NCBI GenBank assembly: GCA_945828175.1
Contig: CALZQD010000008.1
Location: 1 to 15,773 of the forward strand
Origin: an uncultured Bacteroidales bacterium
GTDB taxonomy: Bacteria; Bacteroidota; Bacteroidia; Bacteroidales; Muribaculaceae
Direction: 5' to 3'
Length of the DNA: 15,773 nt
Every line of letters starts with the position of its first letter. The first letter of the stretch is position 1. Below the pieces are notes generated by a model, which did not search any database, was not told where the DNA came from, and saw only the letters and a program-made list of their open reading frames with translations. Shown one piece after another: positions 1 to 5,822 of the stretch. The position numbers and the translations under genes were made by a program.

Positions 1-91
1 TCTCGAGCGGACCGATGACGGCAGCCTCGGCTCGCGTAAGGTTGCGGCCGAGGTAACGGCGAAAGTGATATGTATAGATGGCGCTTTTCAT
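1..91 (-). CDS. 5' end of an unidentified gene (partial, runs off the window)
   Basis: An ATG at 91-89 on the minus strand opens a frame of 30 codons that stays open to the window edge. The visible peptide begins MKSAIYTYHFRRYLGRNL and is basic near its N-terminus, with no obvious signal peptide. A Bacteroidetes -7 element (TACCTTTG) lies directly upstream at 107-100, which supports a real gene start here but leaves room for only a few bases of leader. I do not recognise the product from so short a fragment. It is on the same strand as the rsmD operon but is separated from it by about 380 bases and a probable terminator, so it is probably transcribed separately. Confidence 0.45.
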   Translation of the reverse strand, partial: MKSAIYTYHFRRYLGRNLTRAEAAVIGPLE

Positions 92-99
92 CGGTGTTG

Positions 100-107
100 C
101 AAAGGTA
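100..107 (-). promoter_or_regulatory. Bacteroidetes -7 promoter element of the partial gene
   Basis: Read on the minus strand this is TACCTTTG followed by C, matching the TAnnTTTG consensus of the Bacteroidetes primary sigma factor. No TTTG is visible at the expected -33 distance. It predicts transcription starting only a few bases before the ATG at 91, so the message may be nearly leaderless. Confidence 0.4.
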
Positions 108-170
108 AGTCAACGTTTGGCCGGTTTTGTGACTAAAAGCGTAGTTGGATGCAATTTTAGAATGGTTAAA

Positions 171-239
171 TCACGACAGAACAAAAGAACATAAGGGCAT
201 AAGAACAGAAGGTTTTTGAGACAGAAAGACATAAAAGCA
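171..239. repeat. Purine-rich degenerate repeat tract (units like AAGAACATAAG)
   Basis: On the plus strand the tract is almost free of pyrimidine runs and repeats variants of ACAAAAGAACA, ATAAGGGCATAAG and AACAGAAGG. A 16-base stretch at 184-199 recurs exactly, in inverted orientation, at 14190-14205. A 12-base stretch at 201-212 (AAGAACAGAAGG) recurs directly at 13608-13619. The other copies flank the GxxExxY gene near the right end, so this is a dispersed repeat of the genome and not chance local composition. Its function is unknown. Confidence 0.65.
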
Positions 240-259
240 AAAATCGCCTGCAAGGCGAT
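234..259 (-). terminator. Probable intrinsic terminator of the DUF3822-rsmD transcript
   Basis: On the minus strand the hairpin ATCGCCT-TGC-AGGCGAT (259-243) is a perfect 7-bp stem with a 3-base loop, followed at once by TTTTGCTTTT. It lies about 215 bases past the rsmD stop codon, so it could end that transcript after the REP-like element. Confidence 0.5.
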
Positions 260-326
260 ATGGACCAAGGGCTTCAGCCCTTGGAACCAGTGAGTTGGCT
301 ACAACGGCTGAAGCCGTAGTTCCATA
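259..326. repeat. REP/BIME-like paired palindromic element
   Basis: Two perfect hairpins lie side by side: CCAAGGGCT-TC-AGCCCTTGG (265-284, 9-bp stem) and ACGGCT-GA-AGCCGT (304-317, 6-bp stem). Their tips, GCTTCAGC and GCTGAAGC, are reverse complements of each other, so the two palindromes are in opposite orientation. An outer stem, TATGGA (259-264) with TCCATA (321-326), closes the whole unit into a three-way junction. Short imperfect palindromes in inverted pairs between genes are the layout of REP/BIME elements. Whether this one is multicopy cannot be seen from the window. Confidence 0.5.
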
Positions 327-471
327 CGGCGGCAAGGAGGAGAGCGCCGGTACGAGGACAAATTTGAAGGCTCGAGCTTGAGGCCGCACGTTAATAGCAC
401 AGGCGGCAGGGTTTGGGTGACTGTGCCGTGGCACTGCCCTACTAAATTGTTTAAATCTTTTGTCTTTTAAC

Positions 472-1011
472 TTACTCGGGTATCTCGAAGATTGAGAAGT
501 TGACGGAGCCGTAGGTGCGGTGGTCGATGAAGTGTGGGAGGGTGCTGAAGTCGTGGTTTTTGCTGTGCTCGACGACGATGATGGTGCCGGGTTTGAGCAT
601 CTGTGAGCCGAGGATTTTGACGGGCACGCTGGCGAAGTCGGGCATATCATAAGGTGGATCGGCGAAGATGAGGTCGAATTTCTTGGTGCAGGTGTCGATG
701 AATTTCAGGGCGTCGCCTTTGATGAGGGTGAGGTTGTCGACGTTGAGCTGCTGGGCGACTTTCTTGATGAAGTTATACTGCGTCGAGGCTTTTTCGACGG
801 CGGTGACGTCGGCGCATCCGCGCGAAAGGAATTCGAAGGTGATGGCGCCTGTGCCGGCGAAGAGGTCGAGGGCCGAGAGGCCTTCGAAGTCGACCATGTT
901 CTCGAGCACGTTGAAGATGTTTTCGCGTGCGAAGTCGGTTGTGGGGCGCGCTGTTATGTTTGTCGGCACGTCGAAGCGGCGACGGCCGTATTTTCCTCGG
1001 ATTATTCGCAT
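472..1011 (-). CDS. rsmD: 16S rRNA (guanine(966)-N(2))-methyltransferase RsmD
   Basis: RsmD transfers a methyl group from S-adenosylmethionine to N2 of G966 of 16S rRNA on the assembled small subunit. The 179-residue product has the usual length. It starts MRIIRGKYGRRRF, typical of the family. The SAM-binding motif I is DLFAGTG at residues 49-55, the acidic residue closing motif II is in AVEKAS at about 71-76, and the catalytic DPPY of N2/N6 amino-methyltransferases is at 118-121. The ATG overlaps the end of the upstream DUF3822 gene by 10 bases, so the two are surely co-transcribed and probably translationally coupled. The stop is TAA at 474-472. No oddities are seen. Confidence 0.95.
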   Translation of the reverse strand: MRIIRGKYGRRRFDVPTNITARPTTDFARENIFNVLENMVDFEGLSALDLFAGTGAITFEFLSRGCADVTAVEKASTQYNFIKKVAQQLNVDNLTLIKGDALKFIDTCTKKFDLIFADPPYDMPDFASVPVKILGSQMLKPGTIIVVEHSKNHDFSTLPHFIDHRTYGSVNFSIFEIPE

Positions 1012-1841
1012 AGTGGCAATATTATGAGTTCGAAGGGTGCGGCAAGAGCCTCTTTGCCGTGGCGGTAGATGTCTGAGGGGAATATCAGGGGCATGACGTA
1101 GTTGACATATTGCCGGAGCAGGGGCGTCAGGCTGTCGCGGACGGCGCGGTCGCCCGAGAGCATCATCTCGTCGTTGAGCTGGTCGAAGCCGCAGCTGCGG
1201 GCCACGGCGAGGCAGTAGTAGAGGGCGTCGGCGACGGCTGTCGTCCTGAATGTGTTGGCCAGGAGCAGGCTGTTATTGGAGAAGGCGACGATGTCGACGG
1301 CGTCGGACGAGACGTTGACAAACATCTTGATGTTGTTGACGGCGCGGCTCTGGAATGAGAAGTAGCGGCAGAGAGGGGTCAGGCGGTGATAGACGGGCGG
1401 ATTGTTGAATGTGCGGGCGAGGAAGCCTGCGATGTCGCTGTCGAGTTTCATCACCAGCGCGGCCTGAGCGCGCGGTATATCATTGACAATCAGTTTGCCG
1501 GAGTCGTCGCCGGGCCATATCAGCGTCGCAGCTTTCTCGAGGCGCGCGGCGTCGGAGGCAACAGCCGCGGGCACGAAGGCGAGGCGCGGGCAATCAACGA
1601 TGACGTCGACGCGGCCGAAGTCGCAGAGCAGCAAAGGGTTGTCGTAGACAGCCTCTTCGAGGGCTTTCGACACAGACATGGCGGCACGGTCGAAGTCGAT
1701 ATGCCGCAATATCAGCGAATTGTCTTCGACGGTCGAGCGCAGGGCTATGTCGAGAGCGCTGTCGCTGATTTTCAGCGACAGATTCCAGAAGCGATGGTCA
1801 CTGATCGCGTCTTTGGTGAGTCGGTTGTCGTTCTGCTCCAT
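1002..1841 (-). CDS. DUF3822 family protein
   Basis: This conserved Bacteroidetes protein has no established function and is usually encoded directly upstream of rsmD, as here (10-base overlap). I use the ATG at 1841 (MEQNDNRLTKDAI, 279 residues) in preference to the in-frame ATG at 1877. The latter adds a basic stretch, MHSRRGRRHECF, unlike the family and lies within the predicted -7 promoter element at 1875-1882, so it should not be in the message. The product is soluble, with no signal peptide or membrane segment. It has alternating hydrophobic strands, such as FELIILPLCE at the C-terminus, consistent with a globular domain. The family assignment rests on remembered sequence character plus the rsmD neighbour. 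A role linked to rRNA modification is only guilt by association. Confidence 0.75.
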   Translation of the reverse strand: MEQNDNRLTKDAISDHRFWNLSLKISDSALDIALRSTVEDNSLILRHIDFDRAAMSVSKALEEAVYDNPLLLCDFGRVDVIVDCPRLAFVPAAVASDAARLEKAATLIWPGDDSGKLIVNDIPRAQAALVMKLDSDIAGFLARTFNNPPVYHRLTPLCRYFSFQSRAVNNIKMFVNVSSDAVDIVAFSNNSLLLANTFRTTAVADALYYCLAVARSCGFDQLNDEMMLSGDRAVRDSLTPLLRQYVNYVMPLIFPSDIYRHGKEALAAPFELIILPLCE

Positions 1842-1874
1842 GAAACATTCGTGCCGCCGGCCTCGGCGGCTATG

Positions 1875-1882
1875 CAAATTTA
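1875..1882 (-). promoter_or_regulatory. -7 promoter element of the DUF3822-rsmD operon
   Basis: The minus strand reads TAAATTTG followed by C, a match to TAnnTTTG. TTTG sequences upstream exist but at 14 and 24 bp, not the preferred 19-21 bp, so the -33 element is weak. Transcription would begin near 1868-1870, giving a leader of about 28 bases before the ATG at 1841; this decides the start of the DUF3822 gene. Confidence 0.45.
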
Positions 1883-1980
1883 CGCCAATAATTCCACAAA
1901 CGAAAGCAAAACCCGCCGAAAATCGCCGATAATAATAAAACGTTCACTGATATATCGCAGTATTTCAGCCTGATACAATC

Positions 1981-2023
1981 ACCCCGGACAATTTTAAAGT
2001 TGGACTTTAAAATTGTCCGGGGT
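1981..2023 (-). terminator. Perfect 20-bp inverted repeat; probable 3' hairpin of the membrane protein gene
   Basis: Two 20-base arms (1981-2000 and 2004-2023) are exact reverse complements around a 3-base loop (TGG). The outer half of each arm is GC-rich (ACCCCGG) and the inner half AT-rich (AATTTTAAAGT). It begins about 40 bases after the stop codon of the minus-strand gene at 2064 and precedes the DUF3822 promoter, so an intergenic terminator or 3'-stabilising hairpin is the simplest reading. On the minus strand it is not followed by a proper T-run, so it is not a textbook intrinsic terminator. Confidence 0.5.
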
Positions 2024-2063
2024 ATATAACTTGGGCCGGCGGGCCGGCAGCGGGGGGTGGCGG

Positions 2064-3596
2064 TTAGTCGAGGATGGTGTCGCGGTGGCGCCAGCGGTTG
2101 ATGCCGGTGCGCTGAGATGAGAGGACGGTGTTCTGGCTGCGGTCGCAGCTCTCGGTGTAGCCGCAGCAGGCGCAGCGGTAGTGGTTGCGATAGCGGTCGG
2201 TGCGCACTTTCTGTCGGTAGGTCGTCGTCTCCATGTCGAGGTCGACGTTGGTTGTCACAGTGCGGTTGCGCTTCTCGATAAAACCGCTTGAATGAGTGAC
2301 TTTGGTGTATTCTTCGACGGCGGTGCTGTTGTCTTTGACGACCCGGTCAACGTCGCGGTCGCGCATGTAGGTCTGCGAGTCGAGGGTCTCGGTATCGACG
2401 AGGACTATGGTGTCGAGTCGGCGGCACGACGGACAGCGGCGATGGGGCACCTCGGGGCTGAGTGACCAGGCTACGATGAGGTAGATGAAGGCTGCGACGG
2501 GGAACATCAGCAGGGCGAACAGGGCGTAGGCGCCCCAGAGTATGAGGCAGATATACCAGTAGTAGGCCGAAATGATGCCGACGATGGCAACGAGGACGAG
2601 CAGCAGGCGGTCGCCGATGGGATAGAAGGCCTTGCGGCAGTGGAGTAGGGCCCAGAAGAGCGCGACGGGGAGGCCGCCGAGGCAGAAGAGCCAAATGAGT
2701 CCGCCGATGCCGTTGATGATATAACTGCCCCAGCGCAGGACTGACTGAACGGCGCCGTCGCCGAATTTATGGGGCTTGTAAAGATTCGAGCGTATGAGCC
2801 ACGATGTCATCGGCATGTCGGCGATCTGCTCGACGAGGGGCAGATAGCGCAGGGCGTAACCGTTGCGGTAGCGGATGTCATAGTAGGCGGTCGCTGTGGC
2901 TGTGCCGTCGGCGGCGAAGGTTACCGAGGGGCGGTAGAGATGGCCGTCGGTGCGGTCGAGAGCGTCGGCGAAGAACGACACGCGGCTGCCGCCGTCAGGT
3001 GTCGGCACACGCAGCTGCGCGGGGCCGAGGAGATCCTCGCAGTTCTCGGCTGTCATCTCGGGGAGCATGGCTTCGAGGGCGCTTTTGGTGATGATGCGCT
3101 GGCGCGGCTCACTGTCGAACTGCATGTCGTCGGCGCCGGGGAATACGGGGAGGAAGTTTGTGGGCTTCAGCGATTCGACTTTGGTGCCGTCTTCGAGGAC
3201 GCCCTCATAGTCTTTTATCTCGCCGCTGTCATAAAAGGAAGCTTTGGTGACTTTGACGGTCTTGCCTTTGGCGGGACCGAACTTGGGAATGACCGGGATG
3301 TCAATCTGGTCGGGGCGGAGCATGGCGCGGGTGCCATCTTCGGTCTCGACAAGATAATTCAGAAAGAGGCCGTCGCCCGAGTAGCCGATGATGCGCACCT
3401 GCGAGCCGGCGGGGACACGGATGTCGATAACATCGTCATCGGCAAAGCGGGCCGTCATGCGGGTTGTAGAGGGAACGGTGAATGATTCGTCGCTGATTTT
3501 AAGACTGCTCGACGGCAGCAGAGCGCCGGCAAGCATCACACACAGCAGGACAAGAAAGAGAGTCGTCTCGAAGTTGAAGAGACGAGAGAGTTTCAT
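2064..3596 (-). CDS. Multi-pass membrane protein with a split C-terminal zinc ribbon, function unknown
   Basis: I do not recognise this 510-residue protein. Segment 1 is an N-terminal hydrophobic helix at about 12-28, an uncleaved anchor or signal peptide. Segment 2, about 30-285, is hydrophilic and probably extracytoplasmic; it contains motifs reminiscent of SH3-like beta folds (VPAGSQVRIIGY, DGTRAMLRPDQI at about 61-97). Segment 3, about 291-379, is a cluster of three to four membrane helices rich in Leu, Trp and Tyr. Segment 4 is a charged tail with CPSC at 388-391 and CACC at 475-478, a zinc ribbon split by an insertion of some 80 residues rich in Thr, Arg and Asp. The gene has its own promoter (3628-3659), a start 25 bases downstream and a hairpin after its stop, so it is a single-gene unit divergent from the arginine operon. 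Stress sensing or envelope maintenance would be guesses. Confidence 0.75.
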   Translation of the reverse strand: MKLSRLFNFETTLFLVLLCVMLAGALLPSSSLKISDESFTVPSTTRMTARFADDDVIDIRVPAGSQVRIIGYSGDGLFLNYLVETEDGTRAMLRPDQIDIPVIPKFGPAKGKTVKVTKASFYDSGEIKDYEGVLEDGTKVESLKPTNFLPVFPGADDMQFDSEPRQRIITKSALEAMLPEMTAENCEDLLGPAQLRVPTPDGGSRVSFFADALDRTDGHLYRPSVTFAADGTATATAYYDIRYRNGYALRYLPLVEQIADMPMTSWLIRSNLYKPHKFGDGAVQSVLRWGSYIINGIGGLIWLFCLGGLPVALFWALLHCRKAFYPIGDRLLLVLVAIVGIISAYYWYICLILWGAYALFALLMFPVAAFIYLIVAWSLSPEVPHRRCPSCRRLDTIVLVDTETLDSQTYMRDRDVDRVVKDNSTAVEEYTKVTHSSGFIEKRNRTVTTNVDLDMETTTYRQKVRTDRYRNHYRCACCGYTESCDRSQNTVLSSQRTGINRWRHRDTILD

Positions 3597-3627
3597 AGAA
3601 TCGGTTTAAAATGTTGATATTAGGCTA

Positions 3628-3659
3628 CAAAGATAATATGCAGAGTGTAAGTGTGCAAA
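3628..3659 (-). promoter_or_regulatory. Consensus Bacteroidetes promoter of the membrane protein gene
   Basis: On the minus strand, TTTG (3659-3656), a 20-bp spacer and TATCTTTG (3635-3628) match the -33/-7 consensus exactly in both elements and spacing. Transcription would begin near 3622, leaving a leader of about 25 bases before the ATG at 3596. Confidence 0.75.
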
Positions 3660-3718
3660 TAGTAGGCTAAAAAACATAAATGGTAAAAGAATCAGGCGGA
3701 TATGTCGATATTTTTTTG

Positions 3719-3726
3719 TAATTTTG
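3719..3726 (+). promoter_or_regulatory. -7 element of the arginine operon promoter
   Basis: TAATTTTG followed by C matches TAnnTTTG. The region 20 bp upstream has no TTTG, so the promoter is intrinsically weak or needs an activator. It would give a leader of about 110 bases before the first gene at 3846. Confidence 0.5.
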
Positions 3727-3754
3727 CGTGCTCACAGATTACAAACAGAGATAA

Positions 3755-3788
3755 TTTATTCTAAAAAGTACTATTTTATTATAAAAAG
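3755..3788 (+). promoter_or_regulatory. Twin AT-rich palindromic boxes, candidate operator in the arginine operon leader
   Basis: Two 14-base boxes, TTTATTCTAAAAAG (3755-3768) and TTTATTATAAAAAG (3775-3788), differ at one base and start exactly 20 bp apart, about two helical turns. The cores are palindromic (TTTA-N3-TAAA; the second extends to TTTTAT-T-ATAAAA). Paired AT-rich palindromes about two turns apart are the layout of ARG boxes bound by hexameric ArgR in other bacteria. The bases do not match the E. coli consensus closely, so assignment to ArgR is inference. The site lies just downstream of the predicted transcription start. Confidence 0.4.
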
Positions 3789-3791
3789 GTC

Positions 3792-3820
3792 TGCGGCACG
3801 CAAGAGCATGCCGCATTTTT
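3792..3820 (+). terminator. Terminator-like hairpin in the arginine operon leader (possible attenuator)
   Basis: TGCGGCA (3792-3798) pairs with TGCCGCA (3809-3815), with a further inner GC pair, and is followed by TTTTT at 3816-3820. It lies 25 bases before the first gene of the operon and after its predicted promoter, so it could cut transcription short unless overridden. No leader peptide with an ATG is visible upstream and no clear antiterminator was found. It could instead be the end of a short leader RNA. Confidence 0.5.
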
Positions 3821-3845
3821 AACAATCTTATTCGGAAACTAAAAA

Positions 3846-4475
3846 ATGGACATTAAAGACATCACTGTCAAGTTTGCCGAACCAGAGCAGGTCAAATATG
3901 CCGACCTCATTGTCAAGCTGATATACGAGTCAGCCTTGCAGCGAGGCACCGGCATAGCGAAGCGCAGCCCCGAATATATCGCCGCAAAAATCAGCGGCGG
4001 TAAAAGCGTGGTAGCCCTTCACGGTGACAGGCTCGTAGGGTTCAGCTACATTGAGAGCTGGAGTCATGGAGATTTTGTTGCAACATCCGGTTTGATTGTC
4101 GACCCAGATTACCGCCATCTTGGCCTTGCCGGCGCCATCAAGGCGAAAACTTTCGAGCTGGCTCGACTTCGATTCCCGTTTGCCAAACTTTTCTCCATCA
4201 CGACATCCCTCCCGGTAATGAAACTCAACTCGAGGATGGGCTACAAACCCGTGACGTTCTCGGAACTCACGGACGATGAAGAGTTTTGGCGAGGTTGCGA
4301 AGGTTGCAGGAACTACGATATCCTTCAGCGGAACAACCGCCGGATGTGCCTCTGCACCGGCATGCTCTATGATCCGCAGCAGCCTCTCGCTGAGAAAGAC
4401 CATGCTAATCCTTATGTCATGAAGGTGAAGAATGTATTGAACAAAGTGCTTCACCTCCGACGAGCAGAGCTCTGA
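3846..4475 (+). CDS. GNAT acyltransferase, candidate N-acylglutamate synthase (first step of arginine synthesis)
   Basis: This 209-residue protein has a GNAT fold: the core strand VATSGLIVDPDYR (about 78-90) leads into the acyl-CoA pyrophosphate loop RHLGLAGAI (90-98). It is the first gene of the operon, and no other glutamate acyltransferase or ornithine-recycling ArgJ is present, so it is the best candidate for acylating glutamate, with succinyl-CoA or acetyl-CoA as donor. After the GNAT domain comes a cysteine cluster, C151-x2-C154-x13-C168-x-C170, which could bind metal. This arrangement differs from classical ArgA, which carries an amino-acid-kinase domain. The ATG follows an A-rich leader (AACTAAAAA). 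The role is inferred from context; the GNAT assignment is seen in the sequence. Confidence 0.75.
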   Translation: MDIKDITVKFAEPEQVKYADLIVKLIYESALQRGTGIAKRSPEYIAAKISGGKSVVALHGDRLVGFSYIESWSHGDFVATSGLIVDPDYRHLGLAGAIKAKTFELARLRFPFAKLFSITTSLPVMKLNSRMGYKPVTFSELTDDEEFWRGCEGCRNYDILQRNNRRMCLCTGMLYDPQQPLAEKDHANPYVMKVKNVLNKVLHLRRAEL

Positions 4476-4580
4476 CACAGACACATCTACCTACAACAGC
4501 ATCACGAAGACACGGCGGCCGCCAGCAGCGCTGCCGGCGTTTCGGCATATTTCTCAAACAATCGAAATCAAAAAAATAAA
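4476..4580 (+). other. Longest spacer within the arginine operon
   Basis: The 105 bases between the acyltransferase and argG are the widest gap in the operon. They include a GC-rich part (about 4515-4545) and an A-rich leader just before argG. No TAnnTTTG promoter element and no terminator with a T-run is visible, so co-transcription is expected. Confidence 0.4.
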
Positions 4581-5798
4581 ATGACAGAAAATAAGAAAAA
4601 GAAAGTGCTGCTCGCTTTTTCGGGCGGCCTCGACACATCGTTTGCAGTCAAATATTTATCTGAAGACCTCGGATATGAAGTACACACCGCCATCGCCAAC
4701 ACCGGCGGTTTTACCGAAGAAGAGCTGAAAGTCATCGCCGACAAGTCGAAGCGGCTCGGCGCCGCCTCGCACGCCACGCTCGACATCACCCAGGAATATT
4801 ACGACAAGAGCATCAAGTATATGGTGGCCGGCAACGTGCTCCGCAACGGCACCTACCCCATATCTGTTAGCTCAGAGCGCATCTTCCAGGCCATCGCCAC
4901 GATAGAGTATGCCAAGAAAATAGGCGCCGACGCCATCGCCCACGGCTCGACCGGCGCAGGCAACGACCAGGTGCGCTTCGATCTGACATTCCAGATTCTC
5001 GCACCCGAAATCGAGATCATCACGCCGACGCGCGACCTCGCCCTCACCCGCGAATATGAGATAGACTACCTCAAGAAACACGGCTACGAGGCTGATTTCA
5101 AGAAACTCGAATATTCGATCAACAAAGGTCTATGGGGCACGTCGATAGGCGGCAAGGAGACCCTCCACTCAGAGCAGACCCTGCCCGAAGAGGCCTATCC
5201 CTCGCAGGTAACTGCCACCGAGCCCGAGGAGCTGACCATCTCGTTCAAAGAAGGCGAGATTTCGGCCGTCAACGGCAAGGAATTCACCGACAAGGTCGAG
5301 GCCATCCGCGAGGTCGAGCGCATCGGTTCGCGCTTCGGCATCGGCCGCGACATGCACATCGGCGACACCATCATCGGCATCAAAGGCCGCGTTGGCTTCG
5401 AGGCCGCCGGCCCGATACTCATCATCGCCGCCCACAAGATGCTCGAGAAGCACACCCTCACCAAATGGCAGCAATACTGGAAAGACCAGGTCGGCACCTG
5501 GTATGGCATGTTCCTCCACGAAGCCCAGTATCTCGAGCCCGTCATGCGCGACATCGAGAAGATGCTCGAGAGCTCGCAGCGCAATGTCACCGGCACAGTC
5601 TCGCTCATCCTGCGGCCATATTCCTACACCCTTGTCGGCGTCGACTCGCCCTTCGACCTGATGAAGACCGATTTCGGCGAATACGGCGAAATCAACAAGG
5701 CCTGGACCGCCGACGACGTGAAAGGCTTCACCTGCATCCTCGCCAATCAGATGAAGATATACCACAACAACCAGCTGAAAAACGGCAAAGCTGAATAA
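4581..5798 (+). CDS. argG: Argininosuccinate synthase
   Basis: ArgG condenses citrulline with aspartate using ATP to form argininosuccinate, the penultimate step of arginine synthesis. The 405-residue product opens MTENKKKKVLLAF followed by the N-type ATP-pyrophosphatase P-loop SGGLDTS at 14-20. The citrulline/aspartate-binding stretch AHGSTGAGNDQVRF follows at about 118-131, typical of the family. The short A/K-rich N-terminus and the A-rich leader before the ATG (AAAAAAATAAA) support this start. ArgG lies early in the operon although it acts late in the pathway, so gene order does not follow reaction order. The spacing of 24 bases to argC fits one transcript. No oddities. Confidence 0.96.
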   Translation: MTENKKKKVLLAFSGGLDTSFAVKYLSEDLGYEVHTAIANTGGFTEEELKVIADKSKRLGAASHATLDITQEYYDKSIKYMVAGNVLRNGTYPISVSSERIFQAIATIEYAKKIGADAIAHGSTGAGNDQVRFDLTFQILAPEIEIITPTRDLALTREYEIDYLKKHGYEADFKKLEYSINKGLWGTSIGGKETLHSEQTLPEEAYPSQVTATEPEELTISFKEGEISAVNGKEFTDKVEAIREVERIGSRFGIGRDMHIGDTIIGIKGRVGFEAAGPILIIAAHKMLEKHTLTKWQQYWKDQVGTWYGMFLHEAQYLEPVMRDIEKMLESSQRNVTGTVSLILRPYSYTLVGVDSPFDLMKTDFGEYGEINKAWTADDVKGFTCILANQMKIYHNNQLKNGKAE

Positions 5799-5822
5799 TC
5801 TGCAAATATATAAAGATATAAA

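Larger units (their letters stand above)
92..471. other. Gene-free, repeat-rich intergenic region
   Basis: No convincing gene lies here. A minus-strand open frame at 171-650 is Ser/Pro/Thr-rich, runs antiparallel over repeats and overlaps the 3' part of rsmD in another frame. What the stretch holds, from left to right, is a promoter element (100-107), a purine-rich repeat tract (171-239), a short terminator-like hairpin (243-259), a double-hairpin REP-like element (259-326), about 95 bases of GC-rich sequence without recognisable structure, a small GTGCC/GGCAC hairpin (423-434) and an AT-rich end beside the rsmD stop codon. Confidence 0.6.

Noticed and set aside
171..650. Minus-strand frame of 159 codons
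   Set aside because: It is low in complexity, crosses repeats and a terminator, and its N-terminal part overlaps the true rsmD frame in another phase.
1842..1877. Earlier in-frame ATG for the DUF3822 protein
   Set aside because: It overlaps the predicted -7 element and adds an arginine-rich stretch not expected of the family; the ATG at 1841 is the better start.
1110..3485. Plus-strand frames opposite DUF3822 and the membrane protein (1110-1358, 1386-1973, 2769-3485)
   Set aside because: They are rich in Gly, Val, Ala and Glu as expected from the complement of GC-rich codons, lack known motifs and oppose better-supported genes with promoters.
5132..5794. Arg/His-rich plus-strand frame of 220 codons
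   Set aside because: It is the +1 shadow of argG; the argG frame carries conserved family sequence throughout.
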